Of a stretch of 64,000 nt of DNA, positions 41,352 through 49,983 are shown in pieces. The notes below the pieces were generated by a model, which saw only the letters and a list, made by a program, of their open reading frames with translations, was not told where the DNA came from and made no database searches. The translations under genes and the position numbers were made by a program. Numbering within the stretch: the stretch's first letter is position 1; each line of letters opens with the position of its first letter. The stretch comes from Gaiellasilicea sp963749515 (GTDB taxonomy: Bacteria; Actinomycetota; Thermoleophilia; Gaiellales; Gaiellaceae): contig CAVVMR010000006.1 of the NCBI GenBank assembly GCA_963749515.1, positions 372,001 through 436,000 on the forward strand. Direction: 5' to 3'.

Positions 41352-42566
41352 CTACTGGCCCTTGCCGATGAGGTGGTGCCACGGCCGCCACCAGCGCGTC
41401 AGGCTGACGTGGTCGCTGCCGCTTTCGCGGGCGGTGATGAGGACGTCGCGATGGGTGAGCTGGCCGAGACGTTGGTGGTTCCAGACGATGACGGCGTCGT
41501 TGCCGTCGAAGTAGCAAAAGGCGCGCCCGCCGGGCTTGTCGCGGCCGTGAAGCCACTGGAGCTCGCCGCCCCACGTGAAGACGTTGCACTTGCCGCTGTT
41601 GGCCTTGAGGGTCGGGTGGCGCTGGAAATCCGACCGGTACGCGGACATCAGGTCGGAGCCGCTCCGGTACGACGAGATCTCCCACCGGTCCGGCACTCCC
41701 GAGGCCGGCAGGCAGACGGCCGTCTGGAGTGCGTTCGGCTGGGGAACCGTCTGCAGCGCGCAGTCCTTCCAGATCGCGGCCGGCACGATCTCTTCGAGAC
41801 CGGCGTTCGGCGCCAGGGCGGTCTCCGCCGCCGCCGTCGTGGTTGTCCCGAGGACACCGCCAGTCCCCGTGATCGTCGGTGCGGCGTTGCCACCCTCGGT
41901 GTCGCCGGTCGTGAGGTATGCAACGGACGCGGCCGTCGCAGCCGCCAGGACGACGACGGCGAGGCCGAGCTTCCAGCCGAGTGTCCGGCCCGGCTTGCCG
42001 AAGAACATCAGCACCCAGCGATTGGTCGCCGGCGGCGCGTCGTGCTCCGAGTAGACCTGGAGGATGTGAACCGGCTCGGGGATGTTCTTCAGATGCACCC
42101 GGCCGCGATCGCTGTACTGGATCCCGCCGAGGCGCCCGGCGATCCGCGACGTTCCCTCGCTGACGATCACCTCGCCTCCGTGCGCGCGCCCGCAGAGTCG
42201 CGCAGCCACGTTCAACGCAGCGCCCCGGTAGCTACCGTCCGGCATGCGGACCGCCTCTCCGGAATCGATGCCGATCCCGACCTTGAGCGGGACGCTCGAA
42301 TCCGCCTCGGTCTCCTCGGCGAACCGCGCCTGGAGATCGACTGCAGCACGGATCGCCTGCCGGGCAGATGTGAACACGGCGAGCGCTTCATCGCCACGAA
42401 CCTCGATCAGGACGCCGCCGTGAGCCTCGACGCCGTCGCTGACGATGTCCACGAACTTCGCCGCCAGGCCGGCAGCCGCTTCGTCCCCGTGCTCCTCGGT
42501 GAAGCGGGAATAGCCGCGCACATCGGCAATCACGAACGTGCGTACGCCTGTCTGTGCTTCGCTCAC
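41352..42566 (-). CDS. class III adenylate/guanylate cyclase domain protein with membrane anchor
   Basis: 404 residues. The cyclase domain is N-terminal (about 8-170): RTFVIADVRGYSRFTEEHGD with a metal Asp, GVLIEVRGDEALAVF with the second Asp, and GSYRGAALNVAARLCGRAHG as dimer/transition-state region. A single membrane helix follows (about 198-216, LGLAVVVLAAATAASVAYL), then a Thr-rich linker and an extracellular cysteine-containing domain of about 150 residues. The cyclase would be cytosolic and the C-terminal domain a sensor. A partner could be the cNMP-binding protein at 30744. GTG start at 42566. Confidence 0.82.
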   Translation of the reverse strand: MSEAQTGVRTFVIADVRGYSRFTEEHGDEAAAGLAAKFVDIVSDGVEAHGGVLIEVRGDEALAVFTSARQAIRAAVDLQARFAEETEADSSVPLKVGIGIDSGEAVRMPDGSYRGAALNVAARLCGRAHGGEVIVSEGTSRIAGRLGGIQYSDRGRVHLKNIPEPVHILQVYSEHDAPPATNRWVLMFFGKPGRTLGWKLGLAVVVLAAATAASVAYLTTGDTEGGNAAPTITGTGGVLGTTTTAAAETALAPNAGLEEIVPAAIWKDCALQTVPQPNALQTAVCLPASGVPDRWEISSYRSGSDLMSAYRSDFQRHPTLKANSGKCNVFTWGGELQWLHGRDKPGGRAFCYFDGNDAVIVWNHQRLGQLTHRDVLITARESGSDHVSLTRWWRPWHHLIGKGQ

Positions 42567-42634
42567 GACGCAGTCAGTATGCCCGTGCTTTTGGCCAATG
42601 CAAGCAGAAAGACGTGCCGGGCGGCCAGGTTAGC

Positions 42635-42655
42635 CCCAGAGTCTGTAGCTCTGGG
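42635..42655 (-). terminator. stem-loop after the ECF sigma gene
   Basis: CCCAGAG (42635-42641) and CTCTGGG (42649-42655) are exact complements around a 7-nt loop. It lies 65 nt past the stop of the minus-strand sigma gene and before the cyclase gene. There is no T run, so it is only a candidate terminator. Confidence 0.45.
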
Positions 42656-42720
42656 TCGGTACGCAGCCGCTGGCTGCCTCTTCGGTTAGCTAAACGCCCG
42701 GAGTGGCCGGCGGACGCCGT

Positions 42721-44049
42721 CTAGCGCGGCTTCTTCGGCTTCTTGTCGAGGTCGACGAGCGGATCGGCCTGGCCCGGCGGAACGGCGATCCCGCCGCGCG
42801 CGGGCTCCGGCTTGACGCGCGCCGGCTTGGCCTTTTCCTTCACCTCCGGCTTCGGCTTCTTCGGCTTCTTCGGCTTCTTTGCCTTGCTCTTCGTCTTGCC
42901 GGGCGCGACTGCACTCTTGCCCGGCGACTCCGGCTTCGCCTTCGTCTGCCCGGGAGCGGTTGCGCGGCCCCTCACGGGCACCTCGGCCTGCGCCTGTTTC
43001 ACCGGATGAGCCTTCTTGGTGGGCTTCGCCTTCTTGCCGGCAACCTTCCGCTTGACCACCACGGGCGTCGCCTTCGAGACCTCGGGCTCGTCCACCACGA
43101 TCGCCGGTTGCGCAACAACTGGAACGACCGCGGGAGGAGGAGCGGCTGCCTGGGCGGTGGGGGCGGGAGTGGCTGTATCGCGCACGACCTTCACACCCTC
43201 GTAGCCAGCGCCGCCCGCGAGCGCGACCGCGGCCACCCCGATCGCGATCTTCGCGGTCACCGCGCCTCCGCCCACACCGGCGGCCGTGCCGGCCACAGCC
43301 CCGCCGCCGATCGTCGGCAGCCCGATCGCGGCAGACGCGCTCGGTGCGCCCTTGAAGATCGTGAGCGTGAACGGCAGCGGCAGGATGGCAAGGCCCTTGA
43401 ACGCGCGCCGGCGCTTCGGTCCCAGCGTGGCGGCGCGGGCGCAGCTCGGGCACTCCTCCAAATGGGCGGCAAGGCGCCTGTGTTCCTTGCGTCCGAGACG
43501 CCCGTCGGTCTGCTGCGAGAGAGCCAGTCCGGCGCGATCGCACGTGACCAGGTTCTCGAGCTCCTCGGCGAGCGAGCGGCGGGCGCGGAAGATCAGCGAT
43601 TCGAGCGCCGTCTCCGAGACGTCAAGGATCGCCGTGATCTCCTTGTACGAGCGGCCTTCCATCTCCCTGAGGACGAGCGCCTCCCGCTGTGTCTCCGGAA
43701 TCCGTTGCAGGGCGCGCACGAGATCCTCGATCGCCGGGACATCGCCGTCGGTCTCGAGGCTCGGAACGTCGCGGTCGAGCTCGACCTGCCGCGGCCGCGA
43801 CTGCTGCTGGCGGAAACGCTGCCGAATCAGGTTGTGCGCGATCGTGATCAGCCAGTTCGCCGGCTTGCGCGGCCGCTCGCCTCGCTCGAGCGCGTGGAGG
43901 GCGTTCACGAACGTCGTCTGGGTGACGTCCTCGGCGTCGTCCCGGTTGCCGAGGACGGCGTAGACGTAGCGGTAGACCTCGGCTGCGTGGGCGCGGTAGA
44001 GCTCATCCAGGTCGGATGTGGGCCGGATCCCAGTCGCGTTCGTCGCCAT
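42721..44049 (-). CDS. ECF sigma factor fused to a zinc-finger/membrane/Lys-Pro-rich extension
   Basis: 442 residues. Sigma region 2 (DLDELYRAHAAEVYRYVYAV, DDAEDVTQTTFVNAL) and region 4 (RIPETQREALVLREMEGRSY, KEITAILDVSETALES) fill about residues 10-170. Next comes a short HxxxCxxC segment (RRLAAHLEECPSCAR), typical of ZAS-type anti-sigma domains, then an Ala/Gly-rich hydrophobic stretch (about 240-290) that may span the membrane, and a long Lys/Pro/Ala tail with KKPKKPKKPKP. A sigma factor joined to an anti-sigma-like zinc motif and membrane tail would be held at the membrane until released. ATG 44049 starts MATNATGIRPTSDLD. Confidence 0.82.
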   Translation of the reverse strand: MATNATGIRPTSDLDELYRAHAAEVYRYVYAVLGNRDDAEDVTQTTFVNALHALERGERPRKPANWLITIAHNLIRQRFRQQQSRPRQVELDRDVPSLETDGDVPAIEDLVRALQRIPETQREALVLREMEGRSYKEITAILDVSETALESLIFRARRSLAEELENLVTCDRAGLALSQQTDGRLGRKEHRRLAAHLEECPSCARAATLGPKRRRAFKGLAILPLPFTLTIFKGAPSASAAIGLPTIGGGAVAGTAAGVGGGAVTAKIAIGVAAVALAGGAGYEGVKVVRDTATPAPTAQAAAPPPAVVPVVAQPAIVVDEPEVSKATPVVVKRKVAGKKAKPTKKAHPVKQAQAEVPVRGRATAPGQTKAKPESPGKSAVAPGKTKSKAKKPKKPKKPKPEVKEKAKPARVKPEPARGGIAVPPGQADPLVDLDKKPKKPR

Positions 44050-44259
44050 CACACTGTGGTGCCCGCGCAAACGCTGTCTCATGCACCGCACAAATCCCTT
44101 ACATCTGAACGCGCAAGTTGAGCGCTCCCGCGCATCTACTCCCTGATGCATCTGCGGATCGAGAACCAAGGGCAGTGCGTGAAACCTGTCGTTCACGCAC
44201 GCAATGCCGCGAAGCGGAGCGCGCGCGGCTAGGCGGCGGCGCGTACGACCGCTAGCGGT

Positions 44260-44287
44260 GCGAGGCCGGGCGAGAGCCCGGCCTCGC
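44260..44287 (+). promoter_or_regulatory. perfect 12-bp hairpin in the corA leader
   Basis: GCGAGGCCGGGC (44260-44271) and its exact complement (44276-44287) enclose GAGA. It stands 9 nt before the Shine-Dalgarno GAGGAGG (44297-44303) of corA. It could be an attenuator or mRNA-protecting leader; there is no T run. Confidence 0.5.
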
Positions 44288-44310
44288 TCGTACATCGAGG
44301 AGGCGTGGGG

Positions 44311-45270
44311 ATGAGCGAAGCAATCCTGTTCGACCGTGATCGTGTCGAGCGGCTGGGCGACATCGCCGACCGCCCGAAGCGGTTGCGCGGCTCCGAGCTG
44401 CTCTGGGTCGACGTCGACCGGGAGTCCGACGACGACGTCGGCCGCGTTGCGGACGCCTTCGGGCTCGACCGCGAGACCCGCGAGTGCCTCGCGACGTCGA
44501 AAGACCGCGCGATCTTCCGCGACCATGGCCGCTACATCCACGTCACGACCTATGCGCCGGACGAGGACGACGAGGGGGCGTTGATCGCGCTCGAGTGCGT
44601 CGTCGGCGAGCGGTGGGTCGTCACCGCCCACGACACTCCGATCCCCGTCCTCGATGAGTTCGCCGAGCGCGTGTCGGGATCCGGTGACACAGGCTCGCTC
44701 GATGGGCCGGGGTTCCTGGCCGCGCTTCTCGAATGGGTGCTCGGGTCGTACTCGGCGGCGTTCGAGCGGATCGAGCACCGGCTGGAGGAATTCGACATCG
44801 ACGCGATGCGCGGGGACAACGACGCAGAACAGGACATCGAGCGGCTGATCGACATGCGGCAGGAGGTCGGGAATCTCCGCCGCGCGCTGGCGGCACACCG
44901 CTCGGCGCTCGTATCGCTGACGCATCCCGAGCTCGAGGCGCTCGGCGACCACGACTCCGGGGAGCAGTATCAGTCGCTGCTGAGGCGCTTCGAATCGACC
45001 GTGCAGGAGGCGCGCGACGCACGTGAGGCGATCGTCGGCTCCTTCGACGTACTGATCGCCCGCGACGGCCACCGGACGAACGAGATCATGAAGGTGCTGA
45101 CGCTCACCTCCGTGATCCTGCTGCCTGGGGCGCTGATCGCCGGTGTGATGGGCATGAACTTCAAGGTCGGGCTCTTCGACGAGGCGATCCTGTTCTGGGT
45201 CGTGCTGGCGGTAATCGTCGCGATAGCACCGGTCACGATCGGAATCGCGAGGCAGCGAGACTGGATCTAG
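44311..45270 (+). CDS. corA: CorA-family Mg2+/Co2+ transporter
   Basis: 319 residues. The cytosolic N-terminal domain (about 1-250) is charged and helical; two C-terminal helices carry the diagnostic GMN motif in LIAGVMGMNFKVG and the sequence LTSVILLPGALIAG. CorA pentamers conduct Mg2+ into the cell. ATG 44311 is 7 nt after GAGGAGG; an in-frame GTG at 44305 is too close to it. Preceded by a leader hairpin and followed by a short stem-loop. Confidence 0.92.
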   Translation: MSEAILFDRDRVERLGDIADRPKRLRGSELLWVDVDRESDDDVGRVADAFGLDRETRECLATSKDRAIFRDHGRYIHVTTYAPDEDDEGALIALECVVGERWVVTAHDTPIPVLDEFAERVSGSGDTGSLDGPGFLAALLEWVLGSYSAAFERIEHRLEEFDIDAMRGDNDAEQDIERLIDMRQEVGNLRRALAAHRSALVSLTHPELEALGDHDSGEQYQSLLRRFESTVQEARDAREAIVGSFDVLIARDGHRTNEIMKVLTLTSVILLPGALIAGVMGMNFKVGLFDEAILFWVVLAVIVAIAPVTIGIARQRDWI

Positions 45271-45274
45271 ACCG

Positions 45275-45298
45275 GTCGCCCGTTTTCGAACCGGCGAC
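45275..45298 (+). terminator. stem-loop after corA
   Basis: GTCGCC (45275-45280) pairs with GGCGAC (45293-45298) around a loop containing TTTT, starting 5 nt after the corA stop. The stem is short, so this is a weak terminator candidate. Confidence 0.4.
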
Positions 45299-45360
45299 GG
45301 CGGGGACGGGGCTGAGGAACGAGGGCGCGTTCTCCCGAGAAACCCCAAGAGAGGACACAC

Positions 45361-45663
45361 ATGGACACTGCAGTAATCGTCATTTTCGTCATCGCGATCG
45401 CCATCGTCTTTGGCATCGCCTACTACGTCATGCGGCAAAAGCAGGCGCAGCAGATCGAGGAACGGCGCGAAGAGGCGCAGGAGACGCGCGGAGAAGCGCA
45501 GGCGACCGAGCGGCGGGCCGAGCAGGCGCGGTTGCAGGCCGAGGAGCAGGCCGAGCGGGCCGAGCGTGAGCGGGCTGCGGCCGAGGAGCTCAAGCAGAAG
45601 GCCGACGAGATCGACCCGGACGTGCCCGACGAGCCGAACGAGGCGAACGAGACGAAGGACTAG
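45361..45663 (+). CDS. membrane-anchored coiled-coil protein, 100 aa
   Basis: An N-terminal membrane helix (residues 4-24, AVIVIFVIAIAIVFGIAYYV) is followed by an Arg/Glu/Ala-rich coiled coil (about 27-80) and an acidic tail. Such small anchored coiled coils are common near stress or envelope genes in actinobacteria; the function is unknown. GAGAGGA lies upstream of ATG 45361. The stop overlaps the convergent reductase gene by 4 nt. Confidence 0.75.
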   Translation: MDTAVIVIFVIAIAIVFGIAYYVMRQKQAQQIEERREEAQETRGEAQATERRAEQARLQAEEQAERAERERAAAEELKQKADEIDPDVPDEPNEANETKD

Positions 45664-46193
45664 CCGGGTCGGCGTTCGTAGCGCACGCGGACGCCGTTGT
45701 CGCCGAGGCGCGCGAGCTCCACCAGCTCGAAGGCCCGAAGCGGGAACTCCCCGTCCGCGAGCGCGGGACCGCGGCCGACCAGTGTCGGCGCCACGCTCAG
45801 CACCAGCTCGTCGAGCAGGTCGGCGTCCAGCATCTGGCCGGCGAGGTCGCCGCCACCGACGAGCCACGTTCGCTTCAGCCCGCGTGAGCCGATCAATTGC
45901 ACGAGCTCGGCGAGGTCCCCCGCGAACCGCTCAACCGGGTCGGCGCCCGCGAGCGGGGCGAGCGAGTCGGCGTGCGTGACGATCCACGTCGGCTTGTCGC
46001 CGTACGGCCACGACCCGTGCCGCACCATGAAGTCCCAGGTCCGCGCGCCCATGATCAGCGAGTCGACGCCGGCGTAGAAGCCTGCGTAGTCGCCGCCCTC
46101 CGGCCCGCTCGAGAGGGTCTGCAGGAACGAGAGATCGTGATCGGGCCCGGAGATCCGGCCGTCGAGGCTCATTGCGGCGTAGTAGACGACCAT
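45660..46193 (-). CDS. RibD C-terminal/dihydrofolate-reductase-like protein
   Basis: 177 residues. VVYYAAMSLDGRISGPDHDL, DSLIMGARTWDFMVRHGSWP, RTWLVGGGDLAGQMLDADLL and DELVLSVAPTLVGRGPAL are the standard marks of the RibD_C/DHFR-like NADPH reductase family. The substrate is unknown. ATG 46193 is chosen; the open frame continues upstream without codon bias. Divergent from the truncated AAA+ gene. Confidence 0.85.
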   Translation of the reverse strand: MVVYYAAMSLDGRISGPDHDLSFLQTLSSGPEGGDYAGFYAGVDSLIMGARTWDFMVRHGSWPYGDKPTWIVTHADSLAPLAGADPVERFAGDLAELVQLIGSRGLKRTWLVGGGDLAGQMLDADLLDELVLSVAPTLVGRGPALADGEFPLRAFELVELARLGDNGVRVRYERRPG

Positions 46194-46215
46194 CGCTCGG
46201 CATACGATCTCAGAG

Positions 46216-46527
46216 ATGAACGAGCTGGAGAAGCTCCTCGCAACGCGCTCCGATGCCCGCGTCGCCGTGATCGGTCTCTCGGAGGTCGTCTCGAAGTACA
46301 TCGGGGAGACGGAGAAGAACCTCGCGCAGCTCTTCGACGGCGCCGAGCGCGGGGGAGCGATTCTCTTCTTCGACGAGTCGGACGATCTCTTCGGAAAGCG
46401 CACTGAGATCGAGGGGCACGACGGGCCGGTGGTGATCGGGGCGCGGTCGATCGCGTCGATCCCGGACGAGCTTCGAAAGGGGCTCATCGTGGTGAAGGTG
46501 CCGCGCCCGCGCTGGTGGCGGCGCTAG
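46216..46527 (+). CDS. truncated AAA+ ATPase-like protein, 103 aa, no Walker A
   Basis: VVSKYIGETEKNLAQLFDGA and GAILFFDESDDLFGKRTE are the pre-Walker-B and Walker-B segments of Vps4/ClpV-like AAA+ ATPases (DE box changed to DES). The P-loop and the arginine finger/sensor 2 parts are missing; the C-terminus (VVIGARSIASIPDELRKGLI) does not match. It cannot be an ATPase alone. TACGAT at 46203-46208 lies 7 nt before ATG 46216, suggesting it is still transcribed. Either a degraded gene or a domain kept for another role. Confidence 0.6.
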   Translation: MNELEKLLATRSDARVAVIGLSEVVSKYIGETEKNLAQLFDGAERGGAILFFDESDDLFGKRTEIEGHDGPVVIGARSIASIPDELRKGLIVVKVPRPRWWRR

Positions 46528-49502
46528 GCCGCCGCGTCGAGCGTCTCGCGCACTTTCGCGGCGAGCTCACTCGAGCCGAACGGCTTCTCGAGGAAGGCCG
46601 ACCCCTCGATCAGCGCACCATTCCTCGTCACGACGGCGTCGGCGTAGCCCGACATGTAGAGGACTCGAATCTCCGGAACCAGCTCGCACACGCGCTCCGC
46701 GAGGGCGATACCGCTGAGCTCGGGCATGACCATGTCGGTGAGCAGAAGGTGGATCTTCCGACCGTTGCGCTCTGCGATCTCGACAGCTTCGGTCGCCGTC
46801 TCGGCCGAGATCACGTCGTAGCCGTGCTGTTCGAGGATCCGCGCCGTCAGCCGGCGCAGCGACTCCTCGTCCTCGGCGAGCAGGATCGTCTCGGTGCCGG
46901 TCTCGGCAACCGGCTTCGGCGCTCGCGCGTCCTCCTCCGTCGCCTCTGACTCGGCGCGCGGGAAGAGCGCCTTGAACGTCGTCCCCTGCCCCGGCTCGCT
47001 GTAGACCCACATGCTGCCGCCGCTCTGCTTGACGATCCCGTAGACGGTGGCCAGGCCGAGACCGGTGCCGATCCCGAGCGGCTTCGTCGTGAAGAACGGC
47101 TCGAAGATGTGCGAAAGCGTCTCGTCGTCCATGCCGATGCCGGTGTCGCTGACCGAGAGCATGATGTGGGGCCCGACGGCAGCCTCGGCGTGCTGGGAGA
47201 CGTACTCGTCGTCGAGCATCACGTTGGCCGTGTGGATCGTGAGCAGCCCACCTTCGGGCATCGCATCGCGGGCGTTCACGGCGAGGTTGACGAGCACCTG
47301 CTCGAGCTGGTTCGGATCGGCGAGCACGGGGTGCAGCGTCGGAGCGAGCGTCGCGACGAGCTCGACATCCTCGCCGATCAATCTCGACAGCATCGGCGTC
47401 AGGCCAGCCACGACGTCGTTGAGCTGAAGCACGCGTGGACGCAGCACCTGGCGGCGGCTGAACGCGAGCAGCTGGCGGGTGAGGATCGTGGCGCGTTCGG
47501 CGGCGACTGCAATCTGTTCGAGCTCGGGCTCGGAGGCGCGGTCCCGGTCATCGAGGAGCTGCTCGGCGTAGCCGCTGATCACGGTCAGGAGGTTGTTGAA
47601 GTCGTGCGCGACGCCGCCGGCCAGCCGTCCGATCGCTTCCAGCCGCTGTCCCTGGCGCAGCTGCTCCTCGAGCAGCTTGCGCTCACTGATGTCGCGGCAG
47701 ATGGCCTCGGTGCCGACCGGTTTGCCGTCCTCGAAGATCAGCCGGCTCGCGACCTCCATCTGGATCCGCCTGCCGTCGCGTGCCAGCAGCTCGTGCTCGT
47801 AGACGGTGTCCAGCCTGCCGGCGAGCTTCTCTGTCCGCGCCTGGTCGAGGGCTTCGCGCGAATCTGCCGGGATCAGGTCCTCGAGGCGCTTTCCGAGCAG
47901 CTCCGCGCGGGTGTAGCCGGTCGAGCGGAGGAAGGCCTCGTTCACATCCGTCACGTTCCCTTTCAGGTCCACCGTGGCGATCAAGTCACTCGCGTTCTCG
48001 AACAGGTCTCGGTAGCGGGCTTCGCTCACGCGCAGAAGCCGCTCCGCCTCGACGCGCTCCGTCACGTCGAGGGCGAGCACGACGCGTGCGGGGCTGCCGT
48101 CGAAGAGGTGGTCGGTGGCCGTGATCTCCACGTCGAGCTCGGAGCCGTCGCGGCGGCGGTGCTGCCAGAGGCCCGAGTAGCTGAGCCCGTGGTAGCGGCC
48201 GCGCTTGAGGTCGCCGACCGCAGAGCGGAAGCGGGGCACCTCTTCCGGGGCGATCAGCTCCTCGACCGGCATGCCGATAAATGCGTCTCGCGTGTAGCCG
48301 TAGAGGCGGAGTGCCGCGTCGTTCACCGCGATGAAGCGCGTCTGTGCGAGGTCGTAGACGTACATCGGGCTCGGGTTGTCCTCGAAGAGGAGCCGGTAGC
48401 TCTCTTCAGAGGTCCGTGCGCTGGCCTCGGCCCGGCGGCGCTCGGCGAGCTCCGCGTGCACCGAGGCCGCGAGAGCGTTCAGGTCCTCGGCCAGCGCCCG
48501 CACTTCCGTCGGTCCCGACGGGATGACGGGCTCAGGCGCGTTCTCGTCCGGCGCTGTGCGAACCGCAGCGCTCAGGCGGCGGATCGGCGACGCGACCTTC
48601 CGGTAGACGAGCGCCAGCGCGAGCAGCAGCAGGATGAGCCCGGCCGCCGTGATCAGCAGCTGGCGTGTCCTGAGCTCATCGACCGGGGCGAACACCGCCG
48701 ACCGGTCCACGCCGACGTACACGTTCCACGGGGCGTTCGGCACCGGCTCCCGGACGTACAGGCGCTCCACGCCGTCGAGGTCGCGCCACTCCGAGCCCGG
48801 CCTGGGATTGACCCTGCCGGCCGCCAGCTGCTTCCCGCTCCACCGCTCGGGGTCGATCGAGCGCGAGATCACGCGGGTGTCGCCGGCGGTCGTGACCAGA
48901 AACACGTTCCGGCGACCGCCACCGTAGAGGGTAGACAGGGTGGTGACTGTCGAGCCGAGATCGGCGAACGCGGCCACGATTCCCTTCCGTCCGGGAATGG
49001 GCGAAGTCGAAATCAGCACGCGCCGCCCGCTGACGTTGTCGACCGCAGGGGCGATGAACTGCGGCTCGGCCAGCGCGCGCCCGAGCCAGGAGCTCTGCTG
49101 GTAGCCCGTCTCGCTTGCCGCGGCGGTCATCGGCCTCGATGAGCACGCGATCGACCCGTCCGGCCGGATGACGTCGAGGTGGCCGCTGTCCGGGCCACCG
49201 ATCCCCTGGAACGAGAGCGTGCAGGCTTCGGGGTTCGTGAAGACCTGCGCGATCTGCGGATTCGCAGCCAGGCCCGCCGGGATGGTCTTGAGCTGCGCGA
49301 TGTGGTCTCCGAGGTGCTTCGCCGCGGTCGTTGCGGAGAAGACGAGGTCGCTCTTCGCAGCGCGACGCGCATCGTGCGCGGCCTCGCTGTCCGTGTAGGC
49401 GGCGCTCGCGACCGAGCCGACTACGACGAGCGCGAACAGAAACGCGAAGTAGACCCGGAGGGACCAGGCACTGGTACGACTCCGCAGCCGCTCGAGGAGC
49501 AT
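46524..49502 (-). CDS. hybrid sensor histidine kinase (dCache-HAMP-PAS-PAS-HisKA-HATPase-REC)
   Basis: 992 residues. Two membrane helices (about 15-35 and 281-301) flank an extracellular sensor of the double-Cache type. Then follow HAMP, two PAS domains (YRLLFEDNPSPMYVYD; YRDLFENASDLIATVD), the phospho-acceptor His in GGVAHDFNNLLTVISG, the ATPase motifs (NLAVNARDAMPEGG, DTGIGMDDETL, GTGLGLATVYG) and a C-terminal receiver with the acceptor Asp in LLLTDMVMPELSG. The input and output partners are not in the window. The 3' end overlaps the AAA+-like gene by 4 nt. Confidence 0.9.
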   Translation of the reverse strand: MLLERLRSRTSAWSLRVYFAFLFALVVVGSVASAAYTDSEAAHDARRAAKSDLVFSATTAAKHLGDHIAQLKTIPAGLAANPQIAQVFTNPEACTLSFQGIGGPDSGHLDVIRPDGSIACSSRPMTAAASETGYQQSSWLGRALAEPQFIAPAVDNVSGRRVLISTSPIPGRKGIVAAFADLGSTVTTLSTLYGGGRRNVFLVTTAGDTRVISRSIDPERWSGKQLAAGRVNPRPGSEWRDLDGVERLYVREPVPNAPWNVYVGVDRSAVFAPVDELRTRQLLITAAGLILLLLALALVYRKVASPIRRLSAAVRTAPDENAPEPVIPSGPTEVRALAEDLNALAASVHAELAERRRAEASARTSEESYRLLFEDNPSPMYVYDLAQTRFIAVNDAALRLYGYTRDAFIGMPVEELIAPEEVPRFRSAVGDLKRGRYHGLSYSGLWQHRRRDGSELDVEITATDHLFDGSPARVVLALDVTERVEAERLLRVSEARYRDLFENASDLIATVDLKGNVTDVNEAFLRSTGYTRAELLGKRLEDLIPADSREALDQARTEKLAGRLDTVYEHELLARDGRRIQMEVASRLIFEDGKPVGTEAICRDISERKLLEEQLRQGQRLEAIGRLAGGVAHDFNNLLTVISGYAEQLLDDRDRASEPELEQIAVAAERATILTRQLLAFSRRQVLRPRVLQLNDVVAGLTPMLSRLIGEDVELVATLAPTLHPVLADPNQLEQVLVNLAVNARDAMPEGGLLTIHTANVMLDDEYVSQHAEAAVGPHIMLSVSDTGIGMDDETLSHIFEPFFTTKPLGIGTGLGLATVYGIVKQSGGSMWVYSEPGQGTTFKALFPRAESEATEEDARAPKPVAETGTETILLAEDEESLRRLTARILEQHGYDVISAETATEAVEIAERNGRKIHLLLTDMVMPELSGIALAERVCELVPEIRVLYMSGYADAVVTRNGALIEGSAFLEKPFGSSELAAKVRETLDAAA

Positions 49503-49554
49503 GGGGTTGTTATCGGCGCCGTATGAGCCGAAATGAGGCGCTAGCCGGGAAGCT

Positions 49555-49830
49555 CTAGTGCCATTTCAGGACGTCGACCGAGACGATCGCGTCCGGATTC
49601 AGGAAGCGGTCGCCGAGCATCGGCCACTCGCCGTTGTTGACGTCGGCGAGTCTCGCGATCGTCTTCTGCGCGAGAACGAGCGCGGCGTCGTACGACGGGG
49701 TACCGCCGACGAGAATCGTCTCTCCGTCGCGCAACCGGATCACGACGCGGCGTTGGTCGAGCGGGGCGGGATGGTACTGCTCAGCACCGACGATCGCCGG
49801 ACTGACTGGGGGCTCAGCAAAGGCGTGCAT
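49555..49830 (-). CDS. small hypothetical protein, 91 aa (paralogue of 49984-50430)
   Basis: MHAFAEPPVSPAIVG leads to a domain RRVVIRLRDGETILVGG, then AALVLAQKTIARLADVNNGE and FLNPDAIVSVDVLKW. The same arrangement occurs in the protein encoded next upstream. ATG 49830 has GGAGA at a good distance. The function is unknown. Confidence 0.7.
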   Translation of the reverse strand: MHAFAEPPVSPAIVGAEQYHPAPLDQRRVVIRLRDGETILVGGTPSYDAALVLAQKTIARLADVNNGEWPMLGDRFLNPDAIVSVDVLKWH

Positions 49831-49983
49831 GGCGTCTCCTAGAACGTTGGCGGCTGCGGAGCGACGCGCCACTCCACACGCTCACTATGCGCCGAAAGGG
49901 CGTAGACGCCGTCCCTCAGAAGCGTGATTCCGAGTTGTCGCCTCGAACCCAGGCGAGATCACGCCGACTGGCGTCCGTAAGCG

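Noticed and set aside
45275..45300. GGTTCGAAAAC on the minus strand resembling a tRNA T-loop
   Set aside because: No anticodon or acceptor arms around it; it fits the stem-loop after corA.
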